Notes: generated by a model not told the origin, from the letters alone. A stretch of DNA of 64,000 nt from Proteobacteria bacterium SG_bin4 (GCA_002083395.1 LWDH01000016.1:32777-96776), one strand, 5' to 3'. Positions 42,942 through 56,071 are shown, numbered from the stretch's first letter. Numbers and translations: made by a program.

Positions 42942-43829
42942 ATGTCGATATCTTCGATTGCTGCAAAAGAAAAAGCCAAGATTCTGGCGGAAGCATTACC
43001 TTACATTCAACGTTTTCACGGTAAAACCATCGTTATCAAATACGGCGGCAACGCCATGGTGGAAGAAAACCTCAAGCACGGATTCGCGCGCGATGTCGTG
43101 CTGCTGAAACTGGTCGGCATGAACCCGGTGGTGGTGCACGGCGGCGGTCCGCAGATCGACGACATGCTCAAGCGTGTCGGCAAGCAGGGTGAATTCATTC
43201 AAGGCATGCGCGTCACCGACGCGGAAACCATGAACGTGGTCGAAATGGTGCTCGGCGGCTCGGTCAACAAGGACATCGTCAATCTGATCAACCGCCACGG
43301 CGGCAAGGCGGTCGGACTAACCGGCAAAGATGGCGCGTTTATCCGCGCCAAGAAAATGCTGATGCCGGATCGCGAAACCGCCGGCAAATGGATCAACATC
43401 GGACAAGTCGGCGAGATCGAATCGATCGATCCGGCGCTGATCGCATTACTTGATACTCAAGACTTCATTCCGGTGATTGCGCCGATTGGGGTCGGCAGCG
43501 AAGGTGAAGCCTACAACATCAACGCCGATCTGGTTGCCGGCAAGCTGGCGGAAATTCTGCAAGCGGAAAAATTGATTTTGCTGTCGAACATTCCCGGCGT
43601 CATGGACAAGGAAGGCAAGCTCCTGACCGGCCTGACTGCGCAACGCGTCGATGAATTGTTCGCCGACGGCACCATTTCCGGCGGTATGCTGCCGAAAATC
43701 GGCTCGGCGCTGGATGCGGTGAAAAAAGGCGTCAAGTCGTGCCATATTATCGACGGGCGGGTCGAACACGCCTTGTTGCTGGAAATTTTGACCGATCAGG
43801 GGGTCGGTACCTTAATCAAAGAAAGTTAA
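42942..43829 (+). CDS. argB: Acetylglutamate kinase ArgB
   Basis: Second step of arginine synthesis: phosphorylates N-acetylglutamate. 295 residues, amino-acid-kinase fold: 'IVIKYGGNAMVEENLKHGFA' (with catalytic Lys), 'VVVHGGGPQIDDMLKRVG', 'YNINADLVAGKLAEILQAEK' and 'GGMLPKIGSALDAVKKGV'. The N-terminal helix ('AKEKAKILAEALPYIQRF') is the kind seen in arginine-inhibited hexameric forms. GC content is visibly higher than in the cox genes. Confidence 0.97.
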   Translation: MSISSIAAKEKAKILAEALPYIQRFHGKTIVIKYGGNAMVEENLKHGFARDVVLLKLVGMNPVVVHGGGPQIDDMLKRVGKQGEFIQGMRVTDAETMNVVEMVLGGSVNKDIVNLINRHGGKAVGLTGKDGAFIRAKKMLMPDRETAGKWINIGQVGEIESIDPALIALLDTQDFIPVIAPIGVGSEGEAYNINADLVAGKLAEILQAEKLILLSNIPGVMDKEGKLLTGLTAQRVDELFADGTISGGMLPKIGSALDAVKKGVKSCHIIDGRVEHALLLEILTDQGVGTLIKES

Positions 43830-43847
43830 CCGGCTGAGTGCTGGTTT

Positions 43848-44573
43848 TCACCAGCGCTTGCCTAACGCCGTTAAAATCCCGCGCAGAATTTGCACTTCCT
43901 CTTTCTCCAATCGCGCCTTTGAAAACAGGCGGCGGATACGCTGCATCAGCAACTTGGGTTTTTCCGGATCGAGGAAGTCGCTGGCAATCATCGCCTGCTC
44001 CAGATGCGCATAGAATAATTCCAGGTCATTGAAATTGGCCGGCGATCCAGCCGGGGCTGCGGGTTCTCCATGTTCTATCAGCGCCATGCGTAACTCATAC
44101 GCCATGACTTGCACCGCGCTGGCCAGATTCAGCGACGTGAATTCCGGATTCGCGGGAATGTGGATGATCATCTGGCACTTACTCACCTCCGCGGTCGTCA
44201 GGCCGGAAGTTTCCGCGCCAAACAACAAAGCCACTGGGTGATGCCGGGCATAGCGCAATAATTCCCGCGCACCCTCCCGCGCATCAAACACATCGGGCGA
44301 AAGATCGCGCGGACGCGCTGTCATCGCGGCTGCCAGCACAGTATTGTCCAATGCCTCATCCAGCTCGGTGCATACCTTTATTTTTTCCAGAATATCGCGC
44401 GCTCTGACCGCTCGGGCATCCGCTTCTCTATCCGGAAACGACTCCGGATTAATCAAATACAGCGAGCTGAGCCCCATCGTTTTCATCGCCCGCGCTGCCG
44501 CGCCGATGTTGCCGGGATGGCTGGTATGGCTGAGTACAATGCGGATATGGTCGAGCGGGCAAGGGCTATTCAT
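43848..44573 (-). CDS. trmJ: tRNA (cytidine/uridine-2'-O)-methyltransferase TrmJ
   Basis: SPOUT-family methyltransferase for position 32 of tRNA, 241 residues from ATG 44573. N-terminal 'IRIVLSHTSHPGNIGAAARA', 'PVALLFGAETSGLTTAEVSK' and the knot motif 'IPANPEFTSLNLASAVQVMA' are diagnostic. A longer in-frame reading adds a non-conserved leader of 47 residues. The partner often divergent to it (suhB) is absent; the SIR2-TIR operon stands there instead. Confidence 0.95.
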   Translation of the reverse strand: MNSPCPLDHIRIVLSHTSHPGNIGAAARAMKTMGLSSLYLINPESFPDREADARAVRARDILEKIKVCTELDEALDNTVLAAAMTARPRDLSPDVFDAREGARELLRYARHHPVALLFGAETSGLTTAEVSKCQMIIHIPANPEFTSLNLASAVQVMAYELRMALIEHGEPAAPAGSPANFNDLELFYAHLEQAMIASDFLDPEKPKLLMQRIRRLFSKARLEKEEVQILRGILTALGKRW

Positions 44574-44830
44574 AATACAAGCAGGTGAGTGTCGAGAAAC
44601 AAAGCGGGTGATTCTAACAGAGGAAGGGATCCGGAGCATGCCGCCATACTGGATGGAATGGTTCGGTGAGCTGTTTATCTCATGAATCATGATGTGTTTG
44701 TGCATCATCGACACCTAAATTTGCTTCGGGTATAGTTTGCTTCAAGAAAAAGCGGCTATTCTGTTGCCACTGAATGCTGCTCCCAGATTAGCATCAATTA
44801 CACTTGTTCCGTAGGGAAAAAAGCAAAATC

Positions 44831-46225
44831 ATGTCGACCGTTCTCAGCACTGCCCAAGATGACCGGCTCTGGTCTAAACTGATCCGCCATATCCGCGAGG
44901 GTGCGTTAATTCCGGTGAGTGGTTCCGGGCTGCTTGAAATTCCCGATGCGACTGGTGGAACTAAGAATTTTTACACGTTTGTAGCCGAGGAGCTCGCGCA
45001 GCGGCTGGATGTTGATCCGCCCCAGCACACCGGTGAACGCGCGCTTAACGAGGTTGCCTGTAACTATCTGGCAATGCCGCACAGCCGGGACGAGGAGCTG
45101 TACCCGCAGGTAAAGGAAGTGGTTGAGCAGTTGGAGCAAAGCATTCCCATCCCCCAAGCGCTTAATGATCTTGCCGCATTGCCGGTTAAATTGTTCGTGA
45201 CCACCACCTTCGATAATCTGTTGGTGCGCGCCATCGAACAGCGCCAGCCGGCTTGGAAGGGAAGAATCCGTCAGATTGAATACTCCCCTGTGCGCAAGGG
45301 CGATCTCGACAACGCCGAACTCAACGATGGTCCGCCAGTGGTGTTTCACCTGTTCGGGCGGGCTACCTCCATGCCCGAATATGCGGTTACGGAAGAGGAT
45401 GTACTCGAATTCATGCATGCGCTGCAATCGCAGGAAGGTCAGCCGGAAAAACTGTTCCGCTTGTTACACCAGAAGAACTTGCTCATCGTGGGGTGTGGCT
45501 TCGAGAATTGGCTGGCGCGCTTTTTCATCCGGCTGGGCGTGAAACCTCGCCTGAGCGCAGTCAAGGGTAAAACGGATTGGTTTATCGAACGCACTGCCAG
45601 CACGCCCGAGTTCACCACGTTTCTGGATCATTACAGCCGCAGTACTAAGCATTTTCCGCTGGAGCCGGTCGAGTTCGTCGCCCGGCTCGCAAAGGAGTTG
45701 CCGCAAGATCTGCCTGACACGGCCACTACTCGAACACAAGCAATACCGCGCAATCCCGACCGAGACATCCTGGAAGGTGCGGTATTTCTCAGTTACGCCA
45801 GCGAAGATCGCGTCATCGTCGAGCGCATCCATAAGGCGCTGGATGACAGCGGTATCGATTGCTGGTTCGACCGGCAGCAACTGAAAACCGGGGATGATTG
45901 GGAGAGCAAAATCATCCGCAACGTCAATGCCTGCTCGCTGTTCGTGCTGATTCTGTCGCGCCACACGCTGACGCAGCAAGATCGTTTCTTTCGTCACGAG
46001 TGGAATGAGGCATTCAAACGCAGCATCGGCTTTGCAGCTAACGCCAAGTTTTTGATCCCGGTGGCGATCGACGATATCCAGCCCAATGACCCGGCATTGC
46101 CGCTTGAACTCCATAAGACGAACTGGGAACGATCACCCGGCGGGGAAATGACGCCCGCTTTCCTCGAAATGATCACCATAGCATTTCAGCAGGCCCAGCT
46201 CCGGGCGCACGGTTCAACGCCATGA
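44831..46225 (+). CDS. SIR2-like / TIR two-domain protein (predicted NAD-consuming effector)
   Basis: 464 residues, two domains. Residues about 15-290 are a SIR2-like (SIR2_2-type) domain: 'LIPVSGSGLLEI' at 26-37, 'FVTTTFDNLLVRA' at 122-134 (corresponding to the TTN(Y/F)D motif), 'VFHLFGRATS' with candidate catalytic H173, and 'LLIVGCGFENWLARF' at 217-231. Residues 317-455 are a TIR domain ('AVFLSYASEDRVIVERIHKA', 'DCWFDRQQLKTGDDWESKI'); E358 in WExxI is the candidate catalytic glutamate of TIR NADases. Both domain types deplete NAD in bacterial defence. No signal or membrane segment: cytosolic. ATG 44831 has TAGGGAA upstream. Stop overlaps the next gene by 4 nt. Function inferred. Confidence 0.85.
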   Translation: MSTVLSTAQDDRLWSKLIRHIREGALIPVSGSGLLEIPDATGGTKNFYTFVAEELAQRLDVDPPQHTGERALNEVACNYLAMPHSRDEELYPQVKEVVEQLEQSIPIPQALNDLAALPVKLFVTTTFDNLLVRAIEQRQPAWKGRIRQIEYSPVRKGDLDNAELNDGPPVVFHLFGRATSMPEYAVTEEDVLEFMHALQSQEGQPEKLFRLLHQKNLLIVGCGFENWLARFFIRLGVKPRLSAVKGKTDWFIERTASTPEFTTFLDHYSRSTKHFPLEPVEFVARLAKELPQDLPDTATTRTQAIPRNPDRDILEGAVFLSYASEDRVIVERIHKALDDSGIDCWFDRQQLKTGDDWESKIIRNVNACSLFVLILSRHTLTQQDRFFRHEWNEAFKRSIGFAANAKFLIPVAIDDIQPNDPALPLELHKTNWERSPGGEMTPAFLEMITIAFQQAQLRAHGSTP

Positions 46226-48405
46226 ATCAAGCCATCGACACGCAATCGATATCCGGCAGCACACCAGCACGTGGCTCGAATCTGAGCGATAAAGAACCCT
46301 GGCCGGGATTGGCGTCGTACACCGAGGAAGATCGAAACTATTTCGCCGCGCGCGAGATCGAGCGCGACGAATTGCTGGAGCGGGTGCTGCAACACCGGTT
46401 GACCGTGCTGTACGGATTGTCGGGGTTGGGCAAGAGTTCGCTGCTGCAAGCGGGGTTGTTTCCAGCGTTGCGCGAGCGCCACAACCTGCCGGTTTACGTG
46501 CGGCTTAATTTTGCGACGGAAGCGGCGGGATTGGTCGATCAAGTGTTCGCTGCCATCGAAGCGGCGGCGCAGGCCGTGCAGGCAAAAATGCCGGCACGGC
46601 AAGACGATGAAACGCTGTGGGAATACTTCCAACGCCAAGGCAATGCATTCTGGAGCCAGCGTAACCGGCTGCTGACGCCCGTGCTGGTTTTCGATCAATT
46701 TGAGGAAATCTTTACGCTCGGGGCGTTTCGCCGTGCCGATGAAGCAAAAGCGTTTCTTGAAGCGATTGCCGATGTTGCCGAAGGGCGCGCGCCGGATGCC
46801 GTCAAAGCGCGGCTCGATAGCTTGCCGGCTGAAGCTGCGCGCAGGTTTGACTTCAACCGGCAAGCTTGCCACGTGTTGCTGTCGTTGCGTGAGGATTATC
46901 TGGCTTATCTGGAGGATATGCGTCCGCGGATGCCGAGCATGACAAACCGCATGCGGCTGCGGCCTTTGAATGGCATCCAGGCACTGACGGTGGTGTGCAA
47001 ACCCGGCGGCGATTTGGTAACGGCGGTGGTGGCTGGCCAAATTGTCACTGCAGTGGTGGGCGCGCGGCAGCGACAGCGACCGGCGGAGGATCAGGAGGTC
47101 GATCCCGCCTTGCTCAGTTTGCTTTGCCGCGAACTGAATAAACGCCGCATCAAGGACGCCACTGCGCAGATCAACGCTGAGATGCTGACCGATCAAGTGC
47201 GCGCCGATATCCTGCGGGATTTTTACGATAGAGCGGTCGGCAGCGTCAGTGCGGCGGTCCGCAACTTTGTCGAAGACAAGCTGTTGCTTACTTCCGGCCA
47301 GCGCGACAGTGTTGCGCTCGAAGTCGCGCGCGAAGCTGGTATCGGCGATGAGCAAATCGATACTCTGGTCGACGAACGCTTGCTGCGCCGCGAGGAGCGC
47401 GGCGGCGTCGTGCGTCTGGAACTGACGCATGATGTGTTGACCGAAGTGGTACGCGCCAGCCGCGACCAACGGCGCGAACGTGAAGCGCGCGAGCAAGCGC
47501 AACAGGCGGCACAGGAAGCGGAAAAACGGCTGCGCAAGAGCCGCAGGTTTGTAGTCTTTATGGTCGTGTTGGTACTCGTGACGGTCGGAACGCTTGCGGT
47601 CATTGTGGAAGGGCTGTACTGGGCAAACAAGCATCACTATCCGTTGCAAGCGCTGATGCTGCGATGGACATACAAATTAGGGATCGGCGAAACGTTGCCA
47701 CGGCCAAAATTGGTCGAAATCCCCGTTGGTAGCGTTGAAAGAGGAGATGATGGAGCAGCGGAATTGGTTACTACGATAACAATTAAGCAGCCTTTTTATC
47801 TTGCTAGTACTGAGACTACGTTTGCCCAGTATGACATCTTCCAGCAAGCCACTGGGCGAGATATTCCTGATGATCGCGACTGGGGCCGTGGCAACCAGCC
47901 AGTGATTAACGTGTCTTGGTATGACGCGCGAGCCTATGCCAAGTGGCTGAGCGCGATGACTGGCAAGGCGTGTCGCTTGCCCAGTGAGGTCGAATGGGAG
48001 TACGCTGCGCGCGCTGGCAGCCATACTGCCTATCATTGGGGTGATGACGTACAACCCATCATCGACGGCAAGCCAACGGCCATGGCTAATTGCAGAGGCT
48101 GCGGCAGTGAATGGGATGGCAAGCAAACTGCGCCTGTGAGGAGTTTTGCATCGAACGGCTTCGGCTTGTACGATATGTCAGGCAACGTTTGGGAGTGGAC
48201 TTGCTCAACTTGGCAAGATCGATTGGATGGCAGTGAGCAACCGTGCAGTGATGAGGCAACGGATACTCAGGCCCGCGTGGTGCGCGGCGGTTCCTGGTTC
48301 AGTCTTCCGGACTACGCGCGCTCGGCGGCGCGCCTCGACCTTCATCCGGACGGTCGCGTCATCGATTTCGGTTTCCGGGTGTTATGTGAGTCCCCCATCG
48401 AATAG
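46222..48405 (+). CDS. Membrane-anchored nSTAND NTPase with C-terminal FGE-sulfatase (C-type-lectin) domain
   Basis: 727 residues. After 'WPGLASYTEEDRNYFAARE' (28-46), typical of nSTAND1 proteins, come Walker A 'GLSGLGKSS' (65-73), Walker B 'VLVFDQFEEIF' (154-164), and the nSTAND 'LTHDVL' motif (401-406). A basic coiled coil (415-440) and one membrane helix (443-465) lead to an FGE-sulfatase/SUMF1 fold (497-724: 'INVSWYDARAYAKWLS', 'CRLPSEVEWEYAARAG', 'GLYDMSGNVWEWT', 'VVRGGSW', 'FGFRVLC'). The two catalytic cysteines of formylglycine-generating enzymes (RGGSxxCxxxxC) are S694 and A699 here, so it should bind rather than modify. Predicted topology: NTPase inside, lectin-like domain outside or in the periplasm. 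Start overlaps the SIR2-TIR stop (ATGA). Confidence 0.87.
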   Translation: MNQAIDTQSISGSTPARGSNLSDKEPWPGLASYTEEDRNYFAAREIERDELLERVLQHRLTVLYGLSGLGKSSLLQAGLFPALRERHNLPVYVRLNFATEAAGLVDQVFAAIEAAAQAVQAKMPARQDDETLWEYFQRQGNAFWSQRNRLLTPVLVFDQFEEIFTLGAFRRADEAKAFLEAIADVAEGRAPDAVKARLDSLPAEAARRFDFNRQACHVLLSLREDYLAYLEDMRPRMPSMTNRMRLRPLNGIQALTVVCKPGGDLVTAVVAGQIVTAVVGARQRQRPAEDQEVDPALLSLLCRELNKRRIKDATAQINAEMLTDQVRADILRDFYDRAVGSVSAAVRNFVEDKLLLTSGQRDSVALEVAREAGIGDEQIDTLVDERLLRREERGGVVRLELTHDVLTEVVRASRDQRREREAREQAQQAAQEAEKRLRKSRRFVVFMVVLVLVTVGTLAVIVEGLYWANKHHYPLQALMLRWTYKLGIGETLPRPKLVEIPVGSVERGDDGAAELVTTITIKQPFYLASTETTFAQYDIFQQATGRDIPDDRDWGRGNQPVINVSWYDARAYAKWLSAMTGKACRLPSEVEWEYAARAGSHTAYHWGDDVQPIIDGKPTAMANCRGCGSEWDGKQTAPVRSFASNGFGLYDMSGNVWEWTCSTWQDRLDGSEQPCSDEATDTQARVVRGGSWFSLPDYARSAARLDLHPDGRVIDFGFRVLCESPIE
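48298..48369 (+). other. Candidate diversified (VR-like) region in the FGE domain
   Basis: 24 codons between conserved RGGSW and GFRV. The 15 at positions expected to vary (starting 48298, 48301, 48304, 48310, 48313, 48334, 48337, 48340, 48343, 48349, 48352, 48358, 48361, 48364, 48367) all end in C or T, as if derived from AAY codons by adenine mutagenesis. The scaffold codons between them are CCG, GCG, CGC and TCG. No template repeat or reverse transcriptase is in the window, so this is a hypothesis; ordinary FGE proteins share the amino-acid layout. Confidence 0.4.
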
Positions 48406-48641
48406 CGGACCACTGGCGCGCTGAACGCTGAAGCGCTGGGTCGCTGTTCACTGTGCGCCGCGCAGGTTTCATGCTAGTACATTTGTCCTAGAAAAAGAGT
48501 TCGTCACTCCTATAGCCGCAATTAAACAATTGTTTTAAATTACAAGCATAAAAGTGAGGGTGCAGCAGTTTTTCTAGCCGGAATTCAATCGATAGCAGCG
48601 GTACTGATTGTTTTGGCAAATATAACGATGGAGATTGATCG

Positions 48642-49283
48642 ATGAAAACTAAAATGATTGCAAATTTATCAATGCTGGCATTTGTCGGTGCAGCAAGCAG
48701 CGCTTACGCGGGCGTTGCGCCGGACAGCTACGACATGCTGAACGGCAATACCGGTAGTTATAACTATTGGGATGAAACCTATAATGGCAGCGGTTGCGTA
48801 ACTTGTGACAATGCGGCTTTGTCGGGCGGACGTGGTGACTTGACCGATGGCATCATCGCGACGGAAAACTGGTTTATCACCGAAGCGCCGGTGGGCAACG
48901 GTCCTTATGTCGGCTGGACTATCGATCCGGTGATCACGTTTCATTGGAATACGCCAGTGAATATCACCTCCGTGACGTTTCATTTTGACGATTCCAATGG
49001 AGCGGGCGGCGTGAGTGCGCCAGCCAGCGTGACGGTGGGCGGTACTAGTTTTGCGATTGCCGATCCAATCGGGTCCGCACCATTTGCTTTTGTAGCAGAT
49101 GGCTTATCGTTTAGCGGTAACGATCTGGTGGTGTCGATTGCCAGAAACAATGCTTGGGTGTTCCTCAGCGAAGTTGAGTTTAATGCCGCGCCCATTCCGG
49201 AACCTGAAACCTATGCGATGTTGTTAACGGGTCTTGGGTTGCTTGGTTTTGCAGCGCGCCGCAGGAAAGCAATGGCAGCTTAG
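48642..49283 (+). CDS. PEP-CTERM sorting-domain protein
   Basis: 213-residue exported protein: signal peptide ('LSMLAFVGAASSAYAG'), a beta-rich body ('VTFHFDDSNGAGGVSAPASV') and a C-terminal PEP-CTERM signal ('IPEPETYAMLLTGLGLLGFA' then RRRK). PEP-CTERM proteins are processed by exosortase (EpsH/XrtA) and associated with exopolysaccharide. A CNTCxxC-like 'GCVTC' lies in the body. Binding role unknown. Followed by a terminator. Confidence 0.9.
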   Translation: MKTKMIANLSMLAFVGAASSAYAGVAPDSYDMLNGNTGSYNYWDETYNGSGCVTCDNAALSGGRGDLTDGIIATENWFITEAPVGNGPYVGWTIDPVITFHWNTPVNITSVTFHFDDSNGAGGVSAPASVTVGGTSFAIADPIGSAPFAFVADGLSFSGNDLVVSIARNNAWVFLSEVEFNAAPIPEPETYAMLLTGLGLLGFAARRRKAMAA

Positions 49284-49303
49284 TTGCAAGTATTTTCTAA
49301 TGT

Positions 49304-49330
49304 AAAACGGGAGCCAAGGCTCCCGTTTTT
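49304..49330 (+). terminator. Rho-independent terminator
   Basis: Stem AAAACGGGAGCC (49304-49315) / GGCTCCCGTTTT (49318-49329) with a minimal loop, followed by T and C; its A/T flanks could also serve the convergent response-regulator gene. Confidence 0.88.
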
Positions 49331-49349
49331 CTTTGCGGCTGTAACAACG

Positions 49350-50045
49350 TTACGCGAGTTCCGCGATCTTGGCGTTTTGCAGCCGGTAGCCGTAACCGTA
49401 AATGGTGACGATGTCCCATTGACTTTGCGGGGTAAACTGAAGTTTGTTGCGGAGGCGGCTAATATGCGTATCAACCGTGCGTGTATCGATTTCAGCCGAC
49501 AATCCCCAGATTTTTTCGAGTAAGTGAATTCTAGATAGAAGTTTGTTTTGATTCTGAAAAAGATAGTTTGCGAGCGAGAATTCTTTTTGTGTCAGACCGG
49601 CGTTTTTACCTGCAACGGTGATTTCTTGATTGTCGTAGTTAATGGCGTAGGATCCGAATTGCGCGACAGATGATTGTTTTTCACGATTGCGGCGTGTCAG
49701 TGATTCGATTCTGGCGAGTAATTCAAAGTGCCGAGTCGATTTAACAAAATAATCGTCGGCACCCATATGCAGAACATGCACAACATCGGATTCGCTATCG
49801 CGCGATGTGACGCAAATGATCGGAATATGCCAGCTGTAGTTTCCTCGAATCCATGTTAGGACTTCTTCGGCGGTGCCATCCGGGAGCACCCAATCCAGTA
49901 CCAGCAAGTCGAATTCTTTTTCTTTCAGTGCATGGAGAAATGTGGCGATCGAACTATAAATCTCACAATGGTAGTGCGCGTGGGAAAATAACAGCTCATA
50001 GATGGCTATTTGAGTCGGTTCGTCTTCAAGTATTCCTAATCGCAT
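49350..50045 (-). CDS. OmpR-family response regulator (orphan)
   Basis: 232 residues. N-terminal receiver: 'LGILEDEPTQ' acidic pair, phospho-acceptor Asp in 'LLVLDWVLPDG', Thr/Ser in 'ICVTSRDSES', Lys in 'YFVKSTRH'. C-terminal winged helix: 'LTQKEFSLANYLFQNQNKLL', 'RTVDTHISRLRNKL' and 'TIYGYGYRL'. I start at ATG 50045; a TTG eight codons upstream is possible. No histidine kinase adjoins it. Targets unknown. Confidence 0.9.
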   Translation of the reverse strand: MRLGILEDEPTQIAIYELLFSHAHYHCEIYSSIATFLHALKEKEFDLLVLDWVLPDGTAEEVLTWIRGNYSWHIPIICVTSRDSESDVVHVLHMGADDYFVKSTRHFELLARIESLTRRNREKQSSVAQFGSYAINYDNQEITVAGKNAGLTQKEFSLANYLFQNQNKLLSRIHLLEKIWGLSAEIDTRTVDTHISRLRNKLQFTPQSQWDIVTIYGYGYRLQNAKIAELA

Positions 50046-50445
50046 AAAATTGCTATTTATAACTGACAAATTTGAGAAACAATGTATTGCATAAAATGGT
50101 GTTTTGGTGCGTGTGACAGAAAATACACATTCGGCTTTTGTAATCGGGAAATCATGATAATTCTTGAATGGTAAGTTCTTTATAGACGTATGCAGTTCGA
50201 TAAGATTAAGAAAATAAATAAAATTTAACCCATTTTGATCAGGGGGAATACATTGTTACTCAATAAGCTTGGGTTTTTGATTGTAATTAAATGATTTAAT
50301 TTTCCTGATAATCGTGTATCGTATCTGGGTCTTTTGAATTCAAGTTGTTAAATGTGATGCTACGGGTTGACCCTTTTCCCTTGATATTCGATGACCGATG
50401 CGGCACGCCGCGGAAGTAGTTTTTATTCATTATTAAGGAAAAAAT
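50046..50445. other. Divergent intergenic region and cold-shock leader
   Basis: About 400 AT-rich nt between the response regulator and the cold-shock gene. It should hold both divergent promoters and the long untranslated leader usual for csp genes. I see no ORF of substance and no promoter strong enough to name. Confidence 0.4.
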
Positions 50446-50649
50446 ATGGCAACAGGCACAGTAAAGTGGTTCAATGATTCTAAAGGTTTTGGTTTTATTA
50501 CTCCGGATGATGGTGGAGAAGATATATTTGCTCATTTCTCCGCGATCAATAGCGGAGGCTATAAATCCTTGCGTGAAGCTCAACGCGTGAGTTTCGACGT
50601 TACCACAGGTCCTAAAGGTAAACAGGCCGCGAATATCATGCCGCAATAA
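50446..50649 (+). CDS. CspA-family cold-shock protein
   Basis: 67 residues, single cold-shock domain that binds single-stranded RNA/DNA. RNP-1 'KGFGFITP' and RNP-2 'DIFAHFSAI' motifs are present, in a start 'MATGTVKWFNDSKGFGFITP' typical of betaproteobacterial Csp. AAGGAAAAA Shine-Dalgarno. Followed by a strong terminator. Which Csp paralogue it is cannot be told from one gene. Confidence 0.96.
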   Translation: MATGTVKWFNDSKGFGFITPDDGGEDIFAHFSAINSGGYKSLREAQRVSFDVTTGPKGKQAANIMPQ

Positions 50650-50676
50650 GTTGCTGCAAGAAGTATCGATCAACAA

Positions 50677-50703
50677 AAAACCCCGCATCAACGGGGTTTT
50701 TTC
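50677..50703 (+). terminator. Rho-independent terminator of the csp gene
   Basis: Stem AAAACCCCG (50677-50685) / CGGGGTTTT (50692-50700), 6-nt loop, followed by TT. 28 nt after the csp stop. Confidence 0.92.
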
Positions 50704-50927
50704 ATTGGAGGCTAGGTCAAGTTACAAATTTCAATCCGGAAATGCCTAAAAAAATCGGTATGTCGCATATGCATTAAAATGGTAAGAAAAATTAGTTTAG
50801 CAAAATTGCTATGGTGCATCAGAGAAAGAAATCCTAGATAATAGCGGAAAGGATTATTTTGAAAGTGAAATTTCCACATCAGTAACCATCGCAATAAAAG
50901 CTATTTCACAATAATTTAAAAAAAATG

Positions 50928-50955
50928 TTGACCGATGCTTTAGAGTCTGTATAAT
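50928..50955 (+). promoter_or_regulatory. rrn operon promoter
   Basis: TTGACC (50928-50933), 16-nt spacer, consensus TATAAT (50950-50955). An A/T-rich tract (AATTTAAAAAAAATG) just upstream fits an UP element. Located about 180 nt before 16S. Confidence 0.85.
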
Positions 50956-50993
50956 TCCGCTTCTCGCTGCTTGAGCAACTAAAAAAGTAGCGA

Positions 50994-51003
50994 TGCTCTT
51001 TAA
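50994..51003 (+). promoter_or_regulatory. boxA antitermination signal (16S leader)
   Basis: TGCTCTTTAA matches the boxA consensus bound by NusB-S10 in rRNA leaders; it lies 38 nt after the -10 box. Confidence 0.75.
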
Positions 51004-51010
51004 AAAAATA

Positions 51011-51032
51011 CAATCGATAGGTGTGAGTACTT
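51011..51032 (+). other. 16S precursor processing stem, 5' arm
   Basis: CAATCGATAGGTGTGAGTAC plus TT (51011-51032) is complementary to 52689-52711 (AAGTACTCACAACCTATCGA plus TTG) apart from one bulged base. The two arms flank 16S and would form the double-stranded RNase III processing site. Confidence 0.85.
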
Positions 51033-51135
51033 AATAAGTTAAAAGGCATAAAGCCAAAAAAGTTAAGTATTCGCAAGAATGTAGAAATTGGTAAATTAAT
51101 CAATATCGACGTCAAGCGAGAGTTTTACCAGAATT

Positions 51136-52672
<1,537 letters not shown>

Positions 52673-52782
52673 AAGAAATAACTTTTTTAAGTACTCACAA
52701 CCTATCGATTGTTAAATAGACAGAGCTAAGAACCAGGGTTTGGCTAAAGTAAGTTCTATGATCAATGGTGCTTAGACTATTT

Positions 52783-52859
<77 letters not shown>

Positions 52860-52870
52860 ACATTATCACA

Positions 52871-52946
52871 GGGGGTGTAGCTCAGCTGGGAGAGCACCTG
52901 CTTTGCAAGCAGGGGGTCATCGGTTCGATCCCGTTCACCTCCACCA
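52871..52946 (+). tRNA. alaT: tRNA-Ala (TGC)
   Basis: 76 nt including encoded CCA. Acceptor GGGGGTG / CACCTCC with one G-U pair, anticodon loop CTTTGCAAG (anticodon TGC), T-loop GGTTCGATCCC. Follows tRNA-Ile by 11 nt, the usual Ile-Ala spacer pair. Confidence 0.98.
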
Positions 52947-53013
52947 ATAGCTCGGAATCAGATCGTTGGTGAGAGAAGTGAATTTTCTCAACGAAGCTTG
53001 TCTATAGAGATTT

Positions 53014-53023
53014 TGTTCTTTAA
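53014..53023 (+). promoter_or_regulatory. boxA antitermination signal (spacer, before 23S)
   Basis: TGTTCTTTAA, a second boxA-like sequence about 120 nt before 23S, the usual place for a spacer boxA. Confidence 0.7.
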
Positions 53024-53142
53024 AAATATGGAAAATAAATACTATCAATTTAAAATTGAAAAGTAAGGGTTAGATTGTATCTTTGTAAAATAAAGATATA
53101 AAAAGTAGTACGCCTATAACTACAATAATTTTTGAAGTTATA

Positions 53143-56071
<2,929 letters not shown>

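Noticed and set aside
43840..43855. GCTGGT/ACCAGC hairpin between argB and trmJ
   Set aside because: Six-base stem without a T tract, overlapping the trmJ stop; too weak to call a terminator.
46186..47649. 487-codon open frame on the minus strand
   Set aside because: Antisense to the nSTAND gene, whose P-loop and other motifs are clear. The long frame follows from GC-rich codon structure and has no recognisable protein features.
48406..48641. Possible DGR template repeat or reverse transcriptase after the FGE gene
   Set aside because: Read for a second copy of the RGGSW-GFRV stretch and for RT coding; neither is present here or elsewhere in the window.
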